Shown: in pieces, positions 18,069 to 28,989 of the stretch
Layout of the letters: each line of letters opens with the position of its first letter
Position numbering within the stretch: the first letter of the stretch is position 1
Assembly (NCBI GenBank): GCA_018646675.1
Contig: JABGUH010000044.1
Coordinates: forward strand, 62,001 to 126,000
Source: Bdellovibrionales bacterium
Lineage (GTDB): Bacteria; Bdellovibrionota; Bacteriovoracia; Bacteriovoracales; Bacteriovoracaceae
Direction of reading: 5' to 3'
DNA length: 64,000 nt
The notes under the pieces: generated by a model
The model's database searches: none
Seen by the model: only the letters and a program-made list of their open reading frames with translations
Told to the model about the DNA's origin: nothing
Position numbers and translations under genes: made by a program

Positions 18069-18742
18069 TGTTGCTTCACAAACGGGTTATGAGATTTTTC
18101 ATCTTTGATAGTGGTAGTAGGTCCATGGCCAGGTAGCACTACGGTCTCATCTGGTAGGCAGAATAAGTGCTCTTTAATTGAGTTGATAATTGTTCTATAG
18201 TCACCACCTGGCAGGTCGGTGCGGCCAATCGAGAGGCGAAAGAGGGTGTCCCCGGTAATTACCAGTGGTGGGTCAAAGGAGTCTAGGTAGAATGAACATC
18301 CTCCTCTAGTATGGCCGGGAGTATGGAGGGTCTTCATAATCTCCCTCGCTACTAATTTAATTGTAGAGTTGTGAGTGATGGTGTCATCCACAACTCCCGG
18401 CCCTTCGACGTTCATGCCAAACATCGCTCCCTGCTGCTCGATCTCTGAGTAGAGTTGAATCTCCTCTTGGTGCATGACAATCTTGCTACCACTCTGCTCT
18501 TTTAACCTCTTTGTACAGCCAATATGGTCAAAGTGGGCATGGGTGTGAAGTAGGGTAATAACCTTTAGTTGATAGTGGTTAATCAGCTCCAGAATAAAGT
18601 TGAGATCATCACCTGGGTCAACTAGAATCGCCTCTTTTGTCGTCTCGTCATAGATCAAGGTGCAGTTGCTCTGCAGTGGACCAACTGGGTAGAGTTTAAC
18701 ATTTAGGCCATCATGCAGTTGTTGAAAAAGCGGTGAGATCAC
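18065..18742 (-). CDS. MBL-fold hydrolase, glyoxalase II-like (YcbL type)
   Basis: 225 residues with the full metallo-beta-lactamase fold signature: THAHFDHIG (HxHxDH), a metal histidine in TPGHTRGG, the bridging aspartate in GDTLFRLSIGR, and the final histidine in PGHGPTT. The short C-terminus, lacking the long glyoxalase II substrate domain, and the GDTLF...GR...GG segment match the YcbL/hydroxyacylglutathione hydrolase-like subgroup of cytoplasmic thioesterases. The natural substrate of this subgroup is not settled. It overlaps the cysteine-rich gene downstream by 4 bases. Confidence 0.9.
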   Translation of the reverse strand: MISPLFQQLHDGLNVKLYPVGPLQSNCTLIYDETTKEAILVDPGDDLNFILELINHYQLKVITLLHTHAHFDHIGCTKRLKEQSGSKIVMHQEEIQLYSEIEQQGAMFGMNVEGPGVVDDTITHNSTIKLVAREIMKTLHTPGHTRGGCSFYLDSFDPPLVITGDTLFRLSIGRTDLPGGDYRTIINSIKEHLFCLPDETVVLPGHGPTTTIKDEKSHNPFVKQQ

Positions 18743-18777
18743 AATTATTTCCTATCAGAATAAGATATATAAATTAA

Positions 18778-19710
18778 CTAGTTTAGATTCTTATACTGAT
18801 CTAGGGCATCAAGCAAGATCTCCTTGGCAATATTACAGGATGAAAGCGTCTCCATCTGCTCAAAACCAGGCACTAGGTTGATCTCCAGCAGGTAGTACTG
18901 ATCACCGTACTGTAGCAGATCACACGCTCCATAGAGCGCATTGGTCCGGGCAAAGGCAGCAAGAGATTTGGTGACCATTTCGGCCGGAAGAGTTGATTTT
19001 GGGGCATTGGCAGTGGCCCCAGAACGCCCCATATTGTTGCGAAAATCTTTACCATTGCACTGCTTGACGAGTGCTGCTACTAGACGGTTTCTAACAAAAA
19101 AGAGACGGTACTCTTTTTGGGCAGGTAGATAGGGTTGAATCAAAAAACGTTGATCTTTAATCGCCCAGATTGTCTGTAAAAAAGAGTAGAGGGAGTTGCG
19201 ACCATGAAGTAGGTTTACTCCGATTCCTCGGCAGCCACGGACACTTTTCACTACATAGGATAGCTGATCAGGGGGAGAGTCGAGAAAGTTGGCACAGTTT
19301 GATTCTAGTTGGTCAAGTCGTTCGGGGGCAACGGCCCCCCTAAGCGCAAAAGTGGGAACAATCTTCATCTCATCGTTCGCCAATTGGGCCAGCTGCATCC
19401 CTTTATCTCTCCACATGGTCAGAGTTTGTGGCGAGTTGAAGATAAAATCCCCTTGTTGCTGCCGCATGATGGAGTAGGCCAGGTCATTCTGATCAAAGTA
19501 GATTCCAGTTATTCTATGGGCCACCATTCCGGGTGCCTGATCTCTAATGGTAAAGGGGGTAAGAGCATCAAGTGGGTTGTGGAGCTTGGTGGCCAAGCCT
19601 AGTTGATTCGCCTCGTGGCCGAGGCGATTTGCGGAGTAGCGTTGGCCGTTTTCAGTTAATATCGTTAGTTTGATCATGACAAAGTAGTTAACATTATTAC
19701 ACTTATCCAT
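18778..19710 (-). CDS. RimK-like ATP-grasp ligase
   Basis: 310 residues. ATP-grasp features are the glycine-rich lid YVVKSVRGCRGIGVNLL (about residue 155), the strand FLIQPYLPAQKEYRLFFVRN, and the metal-binding end of the site, YYLLEINLVPGFEQME (about residue 273), close to the EVN-SPG-E pattern of RimK. Such enzymes join an amino acid to a carboxylate using ATP via an acyl phosphate; RimK adds glutamate to ribosomal protein S6. The target here is unknown. An in-frame ATG 11 codons downstream is possible, but a weak GGTTGAG site favours the first. The start is only 42 bases from the divergent carboxypeptidase with a Glu-Gln repeat tract, an arrangement worth attention since ligase-peptidase pairs often act on the same peptide. 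Confidence 0.8.
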   Translation of the reverse strand: MDKCNNVNYFVMIKLTILTENGQRYSANRLGHEANQLGLATKLHNPLDALTPFTIRDQAPGMVAHRITGIYFDQNDLAYSIMRQQQGDFIFNSPQTLTMWRDKGMQLAQLANDEMKIVPTFALRGAVAPERLDQLESNCANFLDSPPDQLSYVVKSVRGCRGIGVNLLHGRNSLYSFLQTIWAIKDQRFLIQPYLPAQKEYRLFFVRNRLVAALVKQCNGKDFRNNMGRSGATANAPKSTLPAEMVTKSLAAFARTNALYGACDLLQYGDQYYLLEINLVPGFEQMETLSSCNIAKEILLDALDQYKNLN

Positions 19711-19752
19711 TAAAATTATCTCAACCTGAAATTGCGGAGAGTTTCTATTTTA

Positions 19753-20973
<1,221 letters not shown>

Positions 20974-20978
20974 CTACC

Positions 20979-23900
20979 TTAGAGTGGGAAGAGTCCTGTC
21001 GGTAGCCCCAGAGCATCTTGTTTCTCTCGGTCAGACCTCTGTAGATGTCCAGGGAGTTTCGCTCGATCCAGTTGGTCGCTGGCAAATTGATCAATTAGCT
21101 GATCAAACTGCTGCTCTCGATAGATCTCATTACGATGCTGTTGGCGCATTTTTAATAGACTGCGAAGGTGAGCGGTGAAGCGACGGCCAGCCTGGTCCTC
21201 CTCCTCTAGCAAATCCTGATTTCCAGTCAGATAGACTCGTAAAAATTTATGACCATATTTCTTTTTAATCAATTTTCGTAAAGAGCGGTCAAATTCACCA
21301 TCTGGTTGTCCAGTCGGAGGTACTGGCAGGTGAACTAGATCATAGGTCTGGTTTAGATTGGAGCGCATGATCTGAACAAAATATCCCACGGTGGAGCTGC
21401 CAGTGGTGACAATTGTTCCCGCCCCACCTAATGCAATCACTCGTTTCAGCTTGACCATACCTGGATCAAGATAACCTCCCAGATGTTTCTCCGCGGTAGA
21501 GAGTTTCTCAATAAACTCCTTCCCCTTATAGTTGCGTACGCCCTGGACAAATGCTTTTGCCTCATCTTTAAACTCTTGATGGGCCAGTTTGAAGCGGTAA
21601 CGGGAGGGGGCGAGATAGGGGGACTCTTTTGCTAACAGGGTCGATAGCTCATCCATCTGTGCTCTTAATTTAGGGTCAAAACTACTTCCAAGATTTGCGG
21701 CCTGGTCTTTTAACTCACCGTTGACTACTTTCAGTCTGGCCTCAAGCAGTGCTTGCCGTTCATAGTGTTTTCCAAGTTTGCCAGGGGAGAGAATTCCTCC
21801 TAAAATACTATCTGATTTATGATCAAACTCACGCGCTAGGGTTGCCAACTCCTTACGACTGGCAACATGGAAGCTACGGGTCTGATCAACGCCATCTTGC
21901 AGATAGTTGACCTTGATGGTGGTGGGGAAGTTGCTAACACTTCTACTCTGGTGGCGCAATCTACTGGCCGCCAGTTGGTAAGAGAGTCCTTCTTTATACA
22001 GTGCATCTGCTGGCTCTGCGAATTTTTTAAACTCAGCAACCCATCCCTCTACTTTCTGCCGGGCCCTTAAGCTGGGATCACTCTTTTGGCCATTTTTGAG
22101 AACCCCTCTACCTTTGGTAATACCAGCGTCTTTGGACATTTGGACTTCTTTTTCTACCACCTTTTTGATCTTTAGTTTGGGCTTGGTTGTCTTGCTGGCA
22201 TAGTGGGTGGCAATGGCATGGGTCTGATCATCATAGTAGCGGACTGGATAGTGATTAATATTATATACCATCATCCGCTCCTTTGCCTCTCGTTTGAGTG
22301 CATGCAGCCCTTTAGTGGCGAATAGGCGGTAGTCCTTTCCTCTTTGTACCTGCTCTCTGCTCGCCATCATCTTATAGTAGTGAGGAGTGCCAGCAAATGC
22401 TGCTTCAGGAGCGTCTAATACTGCTTTCCCACTACTATTTAAGTGTAAAGAGGCGACACCCTTGTTTTTAAGTTGGCCAATCAAATCTTTCGCTTTCTTG
22501 CTTGTGATTGAGCCCTTTTTTAATCCCTGGTTAATAGAGTCGGCCAGTGCCTGGTTAATTAGTGGTGACTCTCCTCGCAGTTTGGCAATCTTTGAAAGTA
22601 GATTGACTCGCATGGAGTTAGAGAGCATTGAGAGAGAGTGTAGTAGGGAGGCAAAGCGTTTGCTGCCCAATTTTTTCTTGATACGTCTCATTGCGCTGGT
22701 CAACTTTTTGCTGGCCCAGATCTCTTCAAACAGTTGATTGATTCTTCCCAACTCTTTTTTACGGCCAAAATTTGCCGCTGCAGCGGTGCCATCAACCACC
22801 ACACGACGACTGAGGTGGACGACGTGGATAGCATTTTTAAGTGCCGCCAGATCTAGTGCGGAGAAGGCGAGGGCCATTGAGGCGATAGTTACGTTAGAGT
22901 TAAATTTTTCCAACTCCTCCTCGATCTCCTCCACCTGTTTGGGATCACCGGTGCCGGCCAGCATGGAGTTTTTAAAGCGCTCTTGTTCCAGATAGTTTTG
23001 ATAGGCACTATTGCCATAGTAGGTAGTGTCTGCCACACCTAATGCTAAGCCTCCGACGGCCGCGACTACTGCTGTTGTTCCCAAGGCGCCAGCAGTAACA
23101 CTGCCGCCAATTAGCCAGGCCGCTACACCACTGCCGATACCGGTCAGCATTAAGCCGCCGCCTACAACCATGCCGCCCCAAAAAAAAGTCTGATCCCAGA
23201 ACTCCTTATCATCAATATCTTCTCCCAAGGAGTTGATACTTTCACACATCTGCCAAGCATATTCAGGATTATTGATTAATAGCTCTCCGGCAGCTGCTGG
23301 GTTACTGGTAATCAACCGCTTGATATCATTTTTGGCATCGGCCTGGGGTTGACGTTCCATCTTGGCCAGTGCTTGGATCTGTTGCTGCATTCTCCCTTTG
23401 GCTTCTTTGATTCCTGATTTAACAAGTTTCGTATCAACCGGTTGATGGGGAGGATAGGTATAGGTGGTCTCTTGCCCCAAAGTAGAGTGCTCATCAAGTT
23501 CCTCTTGGGCACGTAGAGTTCCAGCCTGTTCACGTAGAATATCTGTATTAAGTAGCAGACCGGGCCCACTTGATGCTTCTTGTGCAAAGAGAGTGCGATA
23601 CTGATTGTAGGCAGCATGGCTCTCATCCAGTACTGGGTCAGAGGAGTCCCAAAAGCCGAGATTTATTCTTCCTGGATCTTCATAGATGTAGTCATTGGCT
23701 TCCTCTAGTGCTTGGTTTAACCGGTGGATTTTTTTGTTGATTATCTCAGTCAGGGCAGCTTGACTGTATTGGGGCGGGGCCCTCTTTACCAGCTGCTTAA
23801 GCTCATGTTGTAGATTGGTAATAACTACTTGTTGCTGGGTAGGGGTACAGTCTGGGCAGAGATCTTTTTTCTCATGCTCTGGCAGTTGCTTCTTACTCTC

Positions 23901-24437
23901 AAATTGGTAGAGAAAGTGAGCATAGGTTTTCAATGTATTTTTACTAGAGAGTTGATTTAATTTTTTTGCCAAAACTTGGTCATTAATAAAGCGGGATTTG
24001 CCCATAATTAGTTTGGCAAAATCTTTGAGCCCTTGGAAGCGCTCTTTGACCCCCTTACATTTGATTGTGGTGTAGCGCTGGCGGGCAGCACTGTCGAGTA
24101 GGCGTAGGTGGATTTTTTTATCTTGATGCTCCTGATCAACACAGCTGTCAAAAATATCGGAAATAGTTAGAAAGTTAGTTAGGTTGGAGTAGCGAGTAAG
24201 AAAATTGCTACCATGGGGAGTTTCTAGAATCTTCTCCACTCCGTGTTGATCTACAAACTGCTCCAGCCGCCGCTGTTGCTCTTGCATTAGCATAATACTC
24301 TCAGGCTTGCCATCATACGTTAGCAGATCAAAGGCGTGAATTGGTACCTCCAGTGGGCTGGCCATCGCGGCAGTTGCACTAAGAAGTAGTAGGGAGAGGA
24401 GAAGTAGCTGTAGAGTGGTGTAAATGGTAGTTTTCAT
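20979..24437 (-). CDS. 1152-aa exported, membrane-associated protein of unknown function
   Basis: A signal peptide (LQLLLLSLLLLSATAAMA) is followed by a helical region of about 380 residues. A glycine-rich double hydrophobic segment comes at about 415-470 (MVVGGGLMLTGIGSGVAAWL and TTAVVAAVGGLALGVAD), and another single one at about 997-1020 (VIALGGAGTIVTTGSSTVGYFV). The segment after 470 is basic and helical (KKELGRINQLFEEIWASKKL). The whole design, exported with glycine-zipper-like hairpins, recalls large secreted membrane-active proteins, but no known family was recognised. Its start has AAGAG close upstream. It ends 5 bases after the convergent carboxypeptidase gene. Confidence 0.6.
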   Translation of the reverse strand: MKTTIYTTLQLLLLSLLLLSATAAMASPLEVPIHAFDLLTYDGKPESIMLMQEQQRRLEQFVDQHGVEKILETPHGSNFLTRYSNLTNFLTISDIFDSCVDQEHQDKKIHLRLLDSAARQRYTTIKCKGVKERFQGLKDFAKLIMGKSRFINDQVLAKKLNQLSSKNTLKTYAHFLYQFESKKQLPEHEKKDLCPDCTPTQQQVVITNLQHELKQLVKRAPPQYSQAALTEIINKKIHRLNQALEEANDYIYEDPGRINLGFWDSSDPVLDESHAAYNQYRTLFAQEASSGPGLLLNTDILREQAGTLRAQEELDEHSTLGQETTYTYPPHQPVDTKLVKSGIKEAKGRMQQQIQALAKMERQPQADAKNDIKRLITSNPAAAGELLINNPEYAWQMCESINSLGEDIDDKEFWDQTFFWGGMVVGGGLMLTGIGSGVAAWLIGGSVTAGALGTTAVVAAVGGLALGVADTTYYGNSAYQNYLEQERFKNSMLAGTGDPKQVEEIEEELEKFNSNVTIASMALAFSALDLAALKNAIHVVHLSRRVVVDGTAAAANFGRKKELGRINQLFEEIWASKKLTSAMRRIKKKLGSKRFASLLHSLSMLSNSMRVNLLSKIAKLRGESPLINQALADSINQGLKKGSITSKKAKDLIGQLKNKGVASLHLNSSGKAVLDAPEAAFAGTPHYYKMMASREQVQRGKDYRLFATKGLHALKREAKERMMVYNINHYPVRYYDDQTHAIATHYASKTTKPKLKIKKVVEKEVQMSKDAGITKGRGVLKNGQKSDPSLRARQKVEGWVAEFKKFAEPADALYKEGLSYQLAASRLRHQSRSVSNFPTTIKVNYLQDGVDQTRSFHVASRKELATLAREFDHKSDSILGGILSPGKLGKHYERQALLEARLKVVNGELKDQAANLGSSFDPKLRAQMDELSTLLAKESPYLAPSRYRFKLAHQEFKDEAKAFVQGVRNYKGKEFIEKLSTAEKHLGGYLDPGMVKLKRVIALGGAGTIVTTGSSTVGYFVQIMRSNLNQTYDLVHLPVPPTGQPDGEFDRSLRKLIKKKYGHKFLRVYLTGNQDLLEEEDQAGRRFTAHLRSLLKMRQQHRNEIYREQQFDQLIDQFASDQLDRAKLPGHLQRSDREKQDALGLPTGLFPL

Positions 24438-24656
24438 GCAGCTCTTATCGGCAATTTTGATTAAAATAGTTATGATTAAATATGGTTGCAGTAACCGATT
24501 GATCTGGGTGCGGCAGGGGGAGTGTTAACTGCTCGTAAGTACTTGATTTGATTGATATGAATTTTAAGATAAGTTGCTGTCACAAAAAATATTTTAGCTC
24601 GTAATAAAGTGCAAAGGTACTTAATATCTATCAGTGACTAATTTGGGGGAGTTTCC

Positions 24657-25226
24657 ATGTCTATTATCAATACTATTAACCTATTTGCAGTAACCGCTCT
24701 ATTGACCACTACACTCACAAGTCGTGTTTGGGGGATGGAGGGGCATAATCAACATGCTGGGATGAAGATGGATCAGAAGAAGCACTCCACGGCGACCAGT
24801 GGGAGGGAGAGGTTGGACAAGAAGACCGCCCAGGAGATTATTGCAGTTTTAAAGGCCAATGAGGGATTACACTGGTCATTTTTTAAATATGATGGGGCCA
24901 AGGTGGAGATGGCGGCCAAGGCGGTAAAGCAGAATATTAGTCAGATTGGCGATCCTAAAATTGCAGGTCGATTAGAATTTTCAGGAAAGAAACTAGATGA
25001 GATTAAGCTGGCGAATGGACGTAAGCACAATAACCAGCTCTATCACCTGGTCTCGATGGCACTAATTCATCTAGTCAAAAAATATGATCTGGGCAGTAAC
25101 TATAATGTCTACTCCTGTCCAATGGTTAAAAAGCAGTGGATACAAAACAGCTCTAAACTATCTAGAGTGAACAATCCATATAGCTCTGCCATGCCTCACT
25201 GTGGTGTCCAAGAGTCTAAATTCTAG
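24657..25226 (+). CDS. Exported DUF3347-like protein with His/Met-rich N-terminus
   Basis: 189 residues with a signal peptide, then a His/Met-rich stretch (GMEGHNQHAGMKMDQKKH) suited to copper or another soft metal. The C-terminus has CPMVKKQWIQNS ... NPYSSAMPHCG, matching the CPM...W.Q...NPY...M..CG signature of DUF3347 domains, which are found in periplasmic metal-efflux-associated proteins. The domain before it is helical. GGGGGAG lies 7 bases upstream of the ATG. There is no efflux pump gene nearby, so a role in copper handling is inferred only from these motifs. Confidence 0.75.
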   Translation: MSIINTINLFAVTALLTTTLTSRVWGMEGHNQHAGMKMDQKKHSTATSGRERLDKKTAQEIIAVLKANEGLHWSFFKYDGAKVEMAAKAVKQNISQIGDPKIAGRLEFSGKKLDEIKLANGRKHNNQLYHLVSMALIHLVKKYDLGSNYNVYSCPMVKKQWIQNSSKLSRVNNPYSSAMPHCGVQESKF

Positions 25227-25285
25227 TATCAACAGTTTGATTGTTCTAAATAGCCTCCTGGAATACTCTAGTATCCTTAAATTAC

Positions 25286-25305
25286 CCGATGGAAGTTTTC
25301 ATCGG
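25286..25305 (+). promoter_or_regulatory. Inverted repeat upstream of the DUF4139 gene pair
   Basis: CCGATG and CATCGG form a perfect 6-bp inverted repeat, extendable inward by a G-T pair and an A-T pair. It lies about where a -35 box would be relative to TATAAA at 25316-25321. There is no T run, so an operator is more likely than a terminator. Confidence 0.35.
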
Positions 25306-25356
25306 ATCTAGCTACTATAAATTAGGATAGTAACTAGATATTTTAAGAGGTTTTTG

Positions 25357-27351
25357 ATGATACGATATCGTTTGCTTGGGGCCCTCTCTCTCCTTTTATT
25401 TGCTCTGTTGGCCGACTCTGGACAGGGGGCAGTTAGGGACTACCTAAAACAGGGCAAGGTGGTAGATAGTCAAGTAGACCAGGTAACTCTTTACGCTCAA
25501 CAAGCAAAAATTATCCGCCTTTTAGATCTTAAAGTAGTTAAGGCAGAGCAGGGTAGCACTTGGGTACATATTAAGGAGATCACTGGTAAGATCAAAAAGG
25601 ACTCCATTCGAGTACGAGTGATCGGTGGAGGCAAGGGCCGCATCTCACAGGTGGTAATTGAGGATCTATATGATTTTGCTCCCTACACTCCAGAGGTTAA
25701 ATCATTAAAAGATAAGTTACTTACACTCTATGGGCAAAAATTAGATCTTATTCAACAGTCCCAGCTGGCCTACAAAGAGATGAGTTTTTATGATCAATTA
25801 AACTATTTTCACCTGCCAGCCTCTATTGAGAACTTCCCGTCATTTACAGCAACTCCAGCTATCCTAAATAGTGCCATGACTAAAATAGGTGTGATTCGCA
25901 AACAGCAGTTCTCGATAGTTCAAAAAATTAAAACAAAGATAGAGGATAATAAGCAGGAGATTAAACTGATCCAAAAGAGACTACAAAACTATACGGATTT
26001 GAGACAGGCCAAGTGGATGACTCATCTCTTTGTTTTAGTTGAGCATCCGTCTAAATGGAAGAGTTTACAAGGGAAGTTGGAGGTAAGTTATCTGATCAAA
26101 GGGGCCAGCTGGAAGCCGGTTTATGATATTAGAGCACGGTTGGATCGTAAACGGGGAAAGGCGAAAATCTCCTTGGTGACTGCCGGATTGGTCGCTCAAA
26201 AAAGTGATGAATTATGGAAGAGTGTTGCCCTTAGCTTTTCGACCACCTCGCCGGCACCGCTATTCACTAGAAAATTGGATAGGTGGATTTTTCAAGAGCG
26301 AAGAGTTGAGGTGAAGAGTAAATCAAGAAGAGATAAGTCGCTCGGTGGGTTTGCCGGCCCTCCGATGGGAGTGATGAGTGAGTCGATGGAGATGGAGCAG
26401 ACGGACTCCATGATGCAAAAGTCGAACTTTATGATGCAAAAAAAGGAGCGAGTTTCGACCCAGAGACGGGGACGAAAAAAAATGGCCAGAGCTAGAAAAG
26501 CGGAGCTGGCCAGACGACGAAGTGCACCGACTCCGTCACCACGAGAGCAAGTTACTCGTCACCGCCAAGAGTCTAAAGTTGACTTTTTACCACTGGCTTC
26601 CCTCGCAAAAATATTTCCACTTTTGCGACAGACGGAGGAGAAGATCTATCGCTTAAAGCGCAGCAAGGTTCAGGGCCGACCCTATATTGGCGGCGATGAT
26701 AGTGTTGTCAATTATAGTAGCTTTCCTGAAACGAAAGGGCGCAATATAACTTTTAAGTCACCATTAAGAGTGATGATTGAACACCACCAGGCACCAGTGA
26801 AGATTCCTATTGCCACCAGCTCACTTGAGGCCAAATTAAAATATTTTGCAATTCCCAAGCGGGATAAAAAGGTCTATCTCCAGGCCCACACCCGCAATGC
26901 TAGTAATAAGCCGCTGTTAAATGGTGAGGCGCAGATTTTTATGAATGGAGATCTGGTCGGCCGTACATTCTTACGTAACATCACAGAAAATAGCAGTTTT
27001 TCCATTGATCTTGGAGAGGACCCCAACGTGGAAACTGACCGGGTGGTTACCAAGAAGTCAAATAGTACCGGGATAATAGTCAAAGGTCACAGTACAACCG
27101 TCAAAGTTGAGATATCTGTTAGCAATCATAATCGCTTTCCTATCCGACTAGCACTAAAGGATCAATACCCTCTTAGTCCTCACCGCGATTTGAAAATAAA
27201 GTTGCTGCAAGTATCGCCCCAACCAAGCAGCACTACTAAAGGGGTGATGAGTTGGAAGATGATCAAAATAGAGGGGAAGGGGAAGCAAAAGATTAATTTT
27301 AGCTACCAAGTAGAGCACCCCAAAGATTGGATCGTCTCGGAGTTTAATTAG
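25357..27351 (+). CDS. Exported DUF4140/DUF4139 (MuiA-like) protein, paralogue 1
   Basis: 664 residues from ATG 25357 (AGAGG 6 bases upstream; a TTG one codon earlier is also open). Signal peptide, then the DUF4140-type N-terminal strand region (QVDQVTLYAQQAKIIRLLDL), a coiled coil at about 110-220, and the DUF4139 core beginning VSYLIKGASWKPVYDIRARL, which is the family hallmark. Unusual is a basic, methionine- and serine-rich insert at about residues 320-405 (SESMEMEQTDSMMQKSNF, then many Arg and Lys) inside the DUF4139 region. The family is known as mucoidy inhibitor A-like but its biochemical role is unknown. The second paralogue starts 39 bases downstream. Confidence 0.8.
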   Translation: MIRYRLLGALSLLLFALLADSGQGAVRDYLKQGKVVDSQVDQVTLYAQQAKIIRLLDLKVVKAEQGSTWVHIKEITGKIKKDSIRVRVIGGGKGRISQVVIEDLYDFAPYTPEVKSLKDKLLTLYGQKLDLIQQSQLAYKEMSFYDQLNYFHLPASIENFPSFTATPAILNSAMTKIGVIRKQQFSIVQKIKTKIEDNKQEIKLIQKRLQNYTDLRQAKWMTHLFVLVEHPSKWKSLQGKLEVSYLIKGASWKPVYDIRARLDRKRGKAKISLVTAGLVAQKSDELWKSVALSFSTTSPAPLFTRKLDRWIFQERRVEVKSKSRRDKSLGGFAGPPMGVMSESMEMEQTDSMMQKSNFMMQKKERVSTQRRGRKKMARARKAELARRRSAPTPSPREQVTRHRQESKVDFLPLASLAKIFPLLRQTEEKIYRLKRSKVQGRPYIGGDDSVVNYSSFPETKGRNITFKSPLRVMIEHHQAPVKIPIATSSLEAKLKYFAIPKRDKKVYLQAHTRNASNKPLLNGEAQIFMNGDLVGRTFLRNITENSSFSIDLGEDPNVETDRVVTKKSNSTGIIVKGHSTTVKVEISVSNHNRFPIRLALKDQYPLSPHRDLKIKLLQVSPQPSSTTKGVMSWKMIKIEGKGKQKINFSYQVEHPKDWIVSEFN

Positions 27352-27390
27352 TTTATTTATATTTGAAGTTTTAATTAAGGAGCATATCAG

Positions 27391-28974
27391 ATGAGACTAA
27401 CTATTTTGATCTACTTGTTAGTGGGTATGATAACTGTTGATCTAGCTGCCAGTTCGCCTCCCATTAAGAGTGTTACAATTTTTAAGGGACGGGCCTATGT
27501 ATTACGTGAATTTAGCGGAAAGTTGGTGGCCAAAGAGCAGAAAATAATCTTTGAAAATTTGCCGGTTACGTTAGATGCTGCCTCTTTCAAGGTGCAGGTC
27601 TCTAATGACAAGGTGGTTGAAGTGCTAGGGGTTCGACACCAACAGATCTTTAATCAGAGTTATAAAAGTGAAAAATTGAATCGTCTAACTGAGCAACAGG
27701 AGCAACTTAGGCAGAAGTTGGAGCTGATTCAGCGCAGTGGTCAGGAGCTACATCGTAATCATCGTGATTTACGGGATATTCAAAAATATTATCGTGAGTC
27801 CTTTGCCCTAAATATTAACGCTAAACGCTGGAGCGCCAAAAAATTTGCCGGTTTTGTTAAATTTCTAAAGTCGAGAAATCATACACTTTATAATCAGTGG
27901 AGCAAGCTATTCGCACGTTTTATTAAAGTAGATCAACAGCTTGGTCTGGTCAGGGCCCGACTACAGGAGCTAGGAGGTAACCGACAGAAGGCACATATCA
28001 ATGTCGAGGTAGATATCAAAGTGCTGACCGCTGGTCGTTACCAAGTAGGATTGCAATATTTGGTTCCGGGAGCATCGTGGACCCCGGTCTATGACATACG
28101 AATTCAGGGTAGAAAGGCGGTGGTTGAGCAGTACGCTCTAGTTGATCAGAACTCCGGAGAGAGCTGGGATAGATGTGAGATTCTATTAAGTAATAACCGG
28201 GCGAAACTAAATACTAAATTGCCGGTACTTGGCCCAACTACATTAAGTTATCGAGTGGTAAGTAAAGTAAAGGTGCAGGTAAAGTCCAGACAAAAAAGGG
28301 GTAAGCGTCTAGAGGTTGATCAGCAAAAGAGTGGCGCCAGTCAGGTGGCCCCCAAACAGGAGGGGATTACTAAGGTTTTCAAGGTTAAAGGTCGGCAGAC
28401 TATTTTGGATGGGAGTCACAAGGTTAAACTATTTATCGCTAAAAAAAGCACCCGCTACCAAGAGGAACTTGAGATTATTGCCCCTAAGTATAAACTGGCC
28501 TATCGGCGAGGTGATATTTTAAATCCTTTTAACTGGGCATTAGTGCCAGGCAAGGTGAATATCTTTTATCAGGGCCAGTTCATGCAGCAGATGGATTTAG
28601 ATTTAGTTCCTAAAAAGGGGCGATTTCATCTCAATGCTGGCATTGACTATGATATCAAATTTGAGCGTTGGGTAAACTCTGTCCAGAAGAGTGAAGGAGT
28701 AATTAATAAGGAGCAGGTCTACTTTCGAAACATCACTTCAGTGGTAACTAACTATACAAATAAGAAGAAGGTGATCAAGGTACTTGAGCAGGTTCCGATT
28801 TCCGAGATGAAAAGTTTGGTTGTCAAAATGGCCACAGGTAGTGATCAGTTTGAACCCCTAAAGGGATATCCTAGTTGGTACTATCGGAATATTACCCTAA
28901 CGGCTGACCAATCTAAAAAGATCCAGTTGAAACTTGTGGCACGAGCGCCAGCCGAGATGGGATTTTCATGGTAG
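27391..28974 (+). CDS. Exported DUF4140/DUF4139 (MuiA-like) protein, paralogue 2
   Basis: 527 residues with a signal peptide. The N-terminus KSVTIFKGRAYVLREFSGKL and the core LQYLVPGASWTPVYDIRIQ are standard for the family, and a coiled coil (about 85-190) separates them. The GESW and ILLSNNRA residues after the core also match. It is shorter than paralogue 1, mainly because the basic insert is smaller. AAGGAG precedes the ATG. The two copies form an operon and probably a heteromeric surface or periplasmic assembly, an inference from tandem arrangement. It ends 15 bases from the convergent OB-fold gene. Confidence 0.82.
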   Translation: MRLTILIYLLVGMITVDLAASSPPIKSVTIFKGRAYVLREFSGKLVAKEQKIIFENLPVTLDAASFKVQVSNDKVVEVLGVRHQQIFNQSYKSEKLNRLTEQQEQLRQKLELIQRSGQELHRNHRDLRDIQKYYRESFALNINAKRWSAKKFAGFVKFLKSRNHTLYNQWSKLFARFIKVDQQLGLVRARLQELGGNRQKAHINVEVDIKVLTAGRYQVGLQYLVPGASWTPVYDIRIQGRKAVVEQYALVDQNSGESWDRCEILLSNNRAKLNTKLPVLGPTTLSYRVVSKVKVQVKSRQKRGKRLEVDQQKSGASQVAPKQEGITKVFKVKGRQTILDGSHKVKLFIAKKSTRYQEELEIIAPKYKLAYRRGDILNPFNWALVPGKVNIFYQGQFMQQMDLDLVPKKGRFHLNAGIDYDIKFERWVNSVQKSEGVINKEQVYFRNITSVVTNYTNKKKVIKVLEQVPISEMKSLVVKMATGSDQFEPLKGYPSWYYRNITLTADQSKKIQLKLVARAPAEMGFSW

Positions 28975-28989
28975 AGAGGAGAGGTTAAT

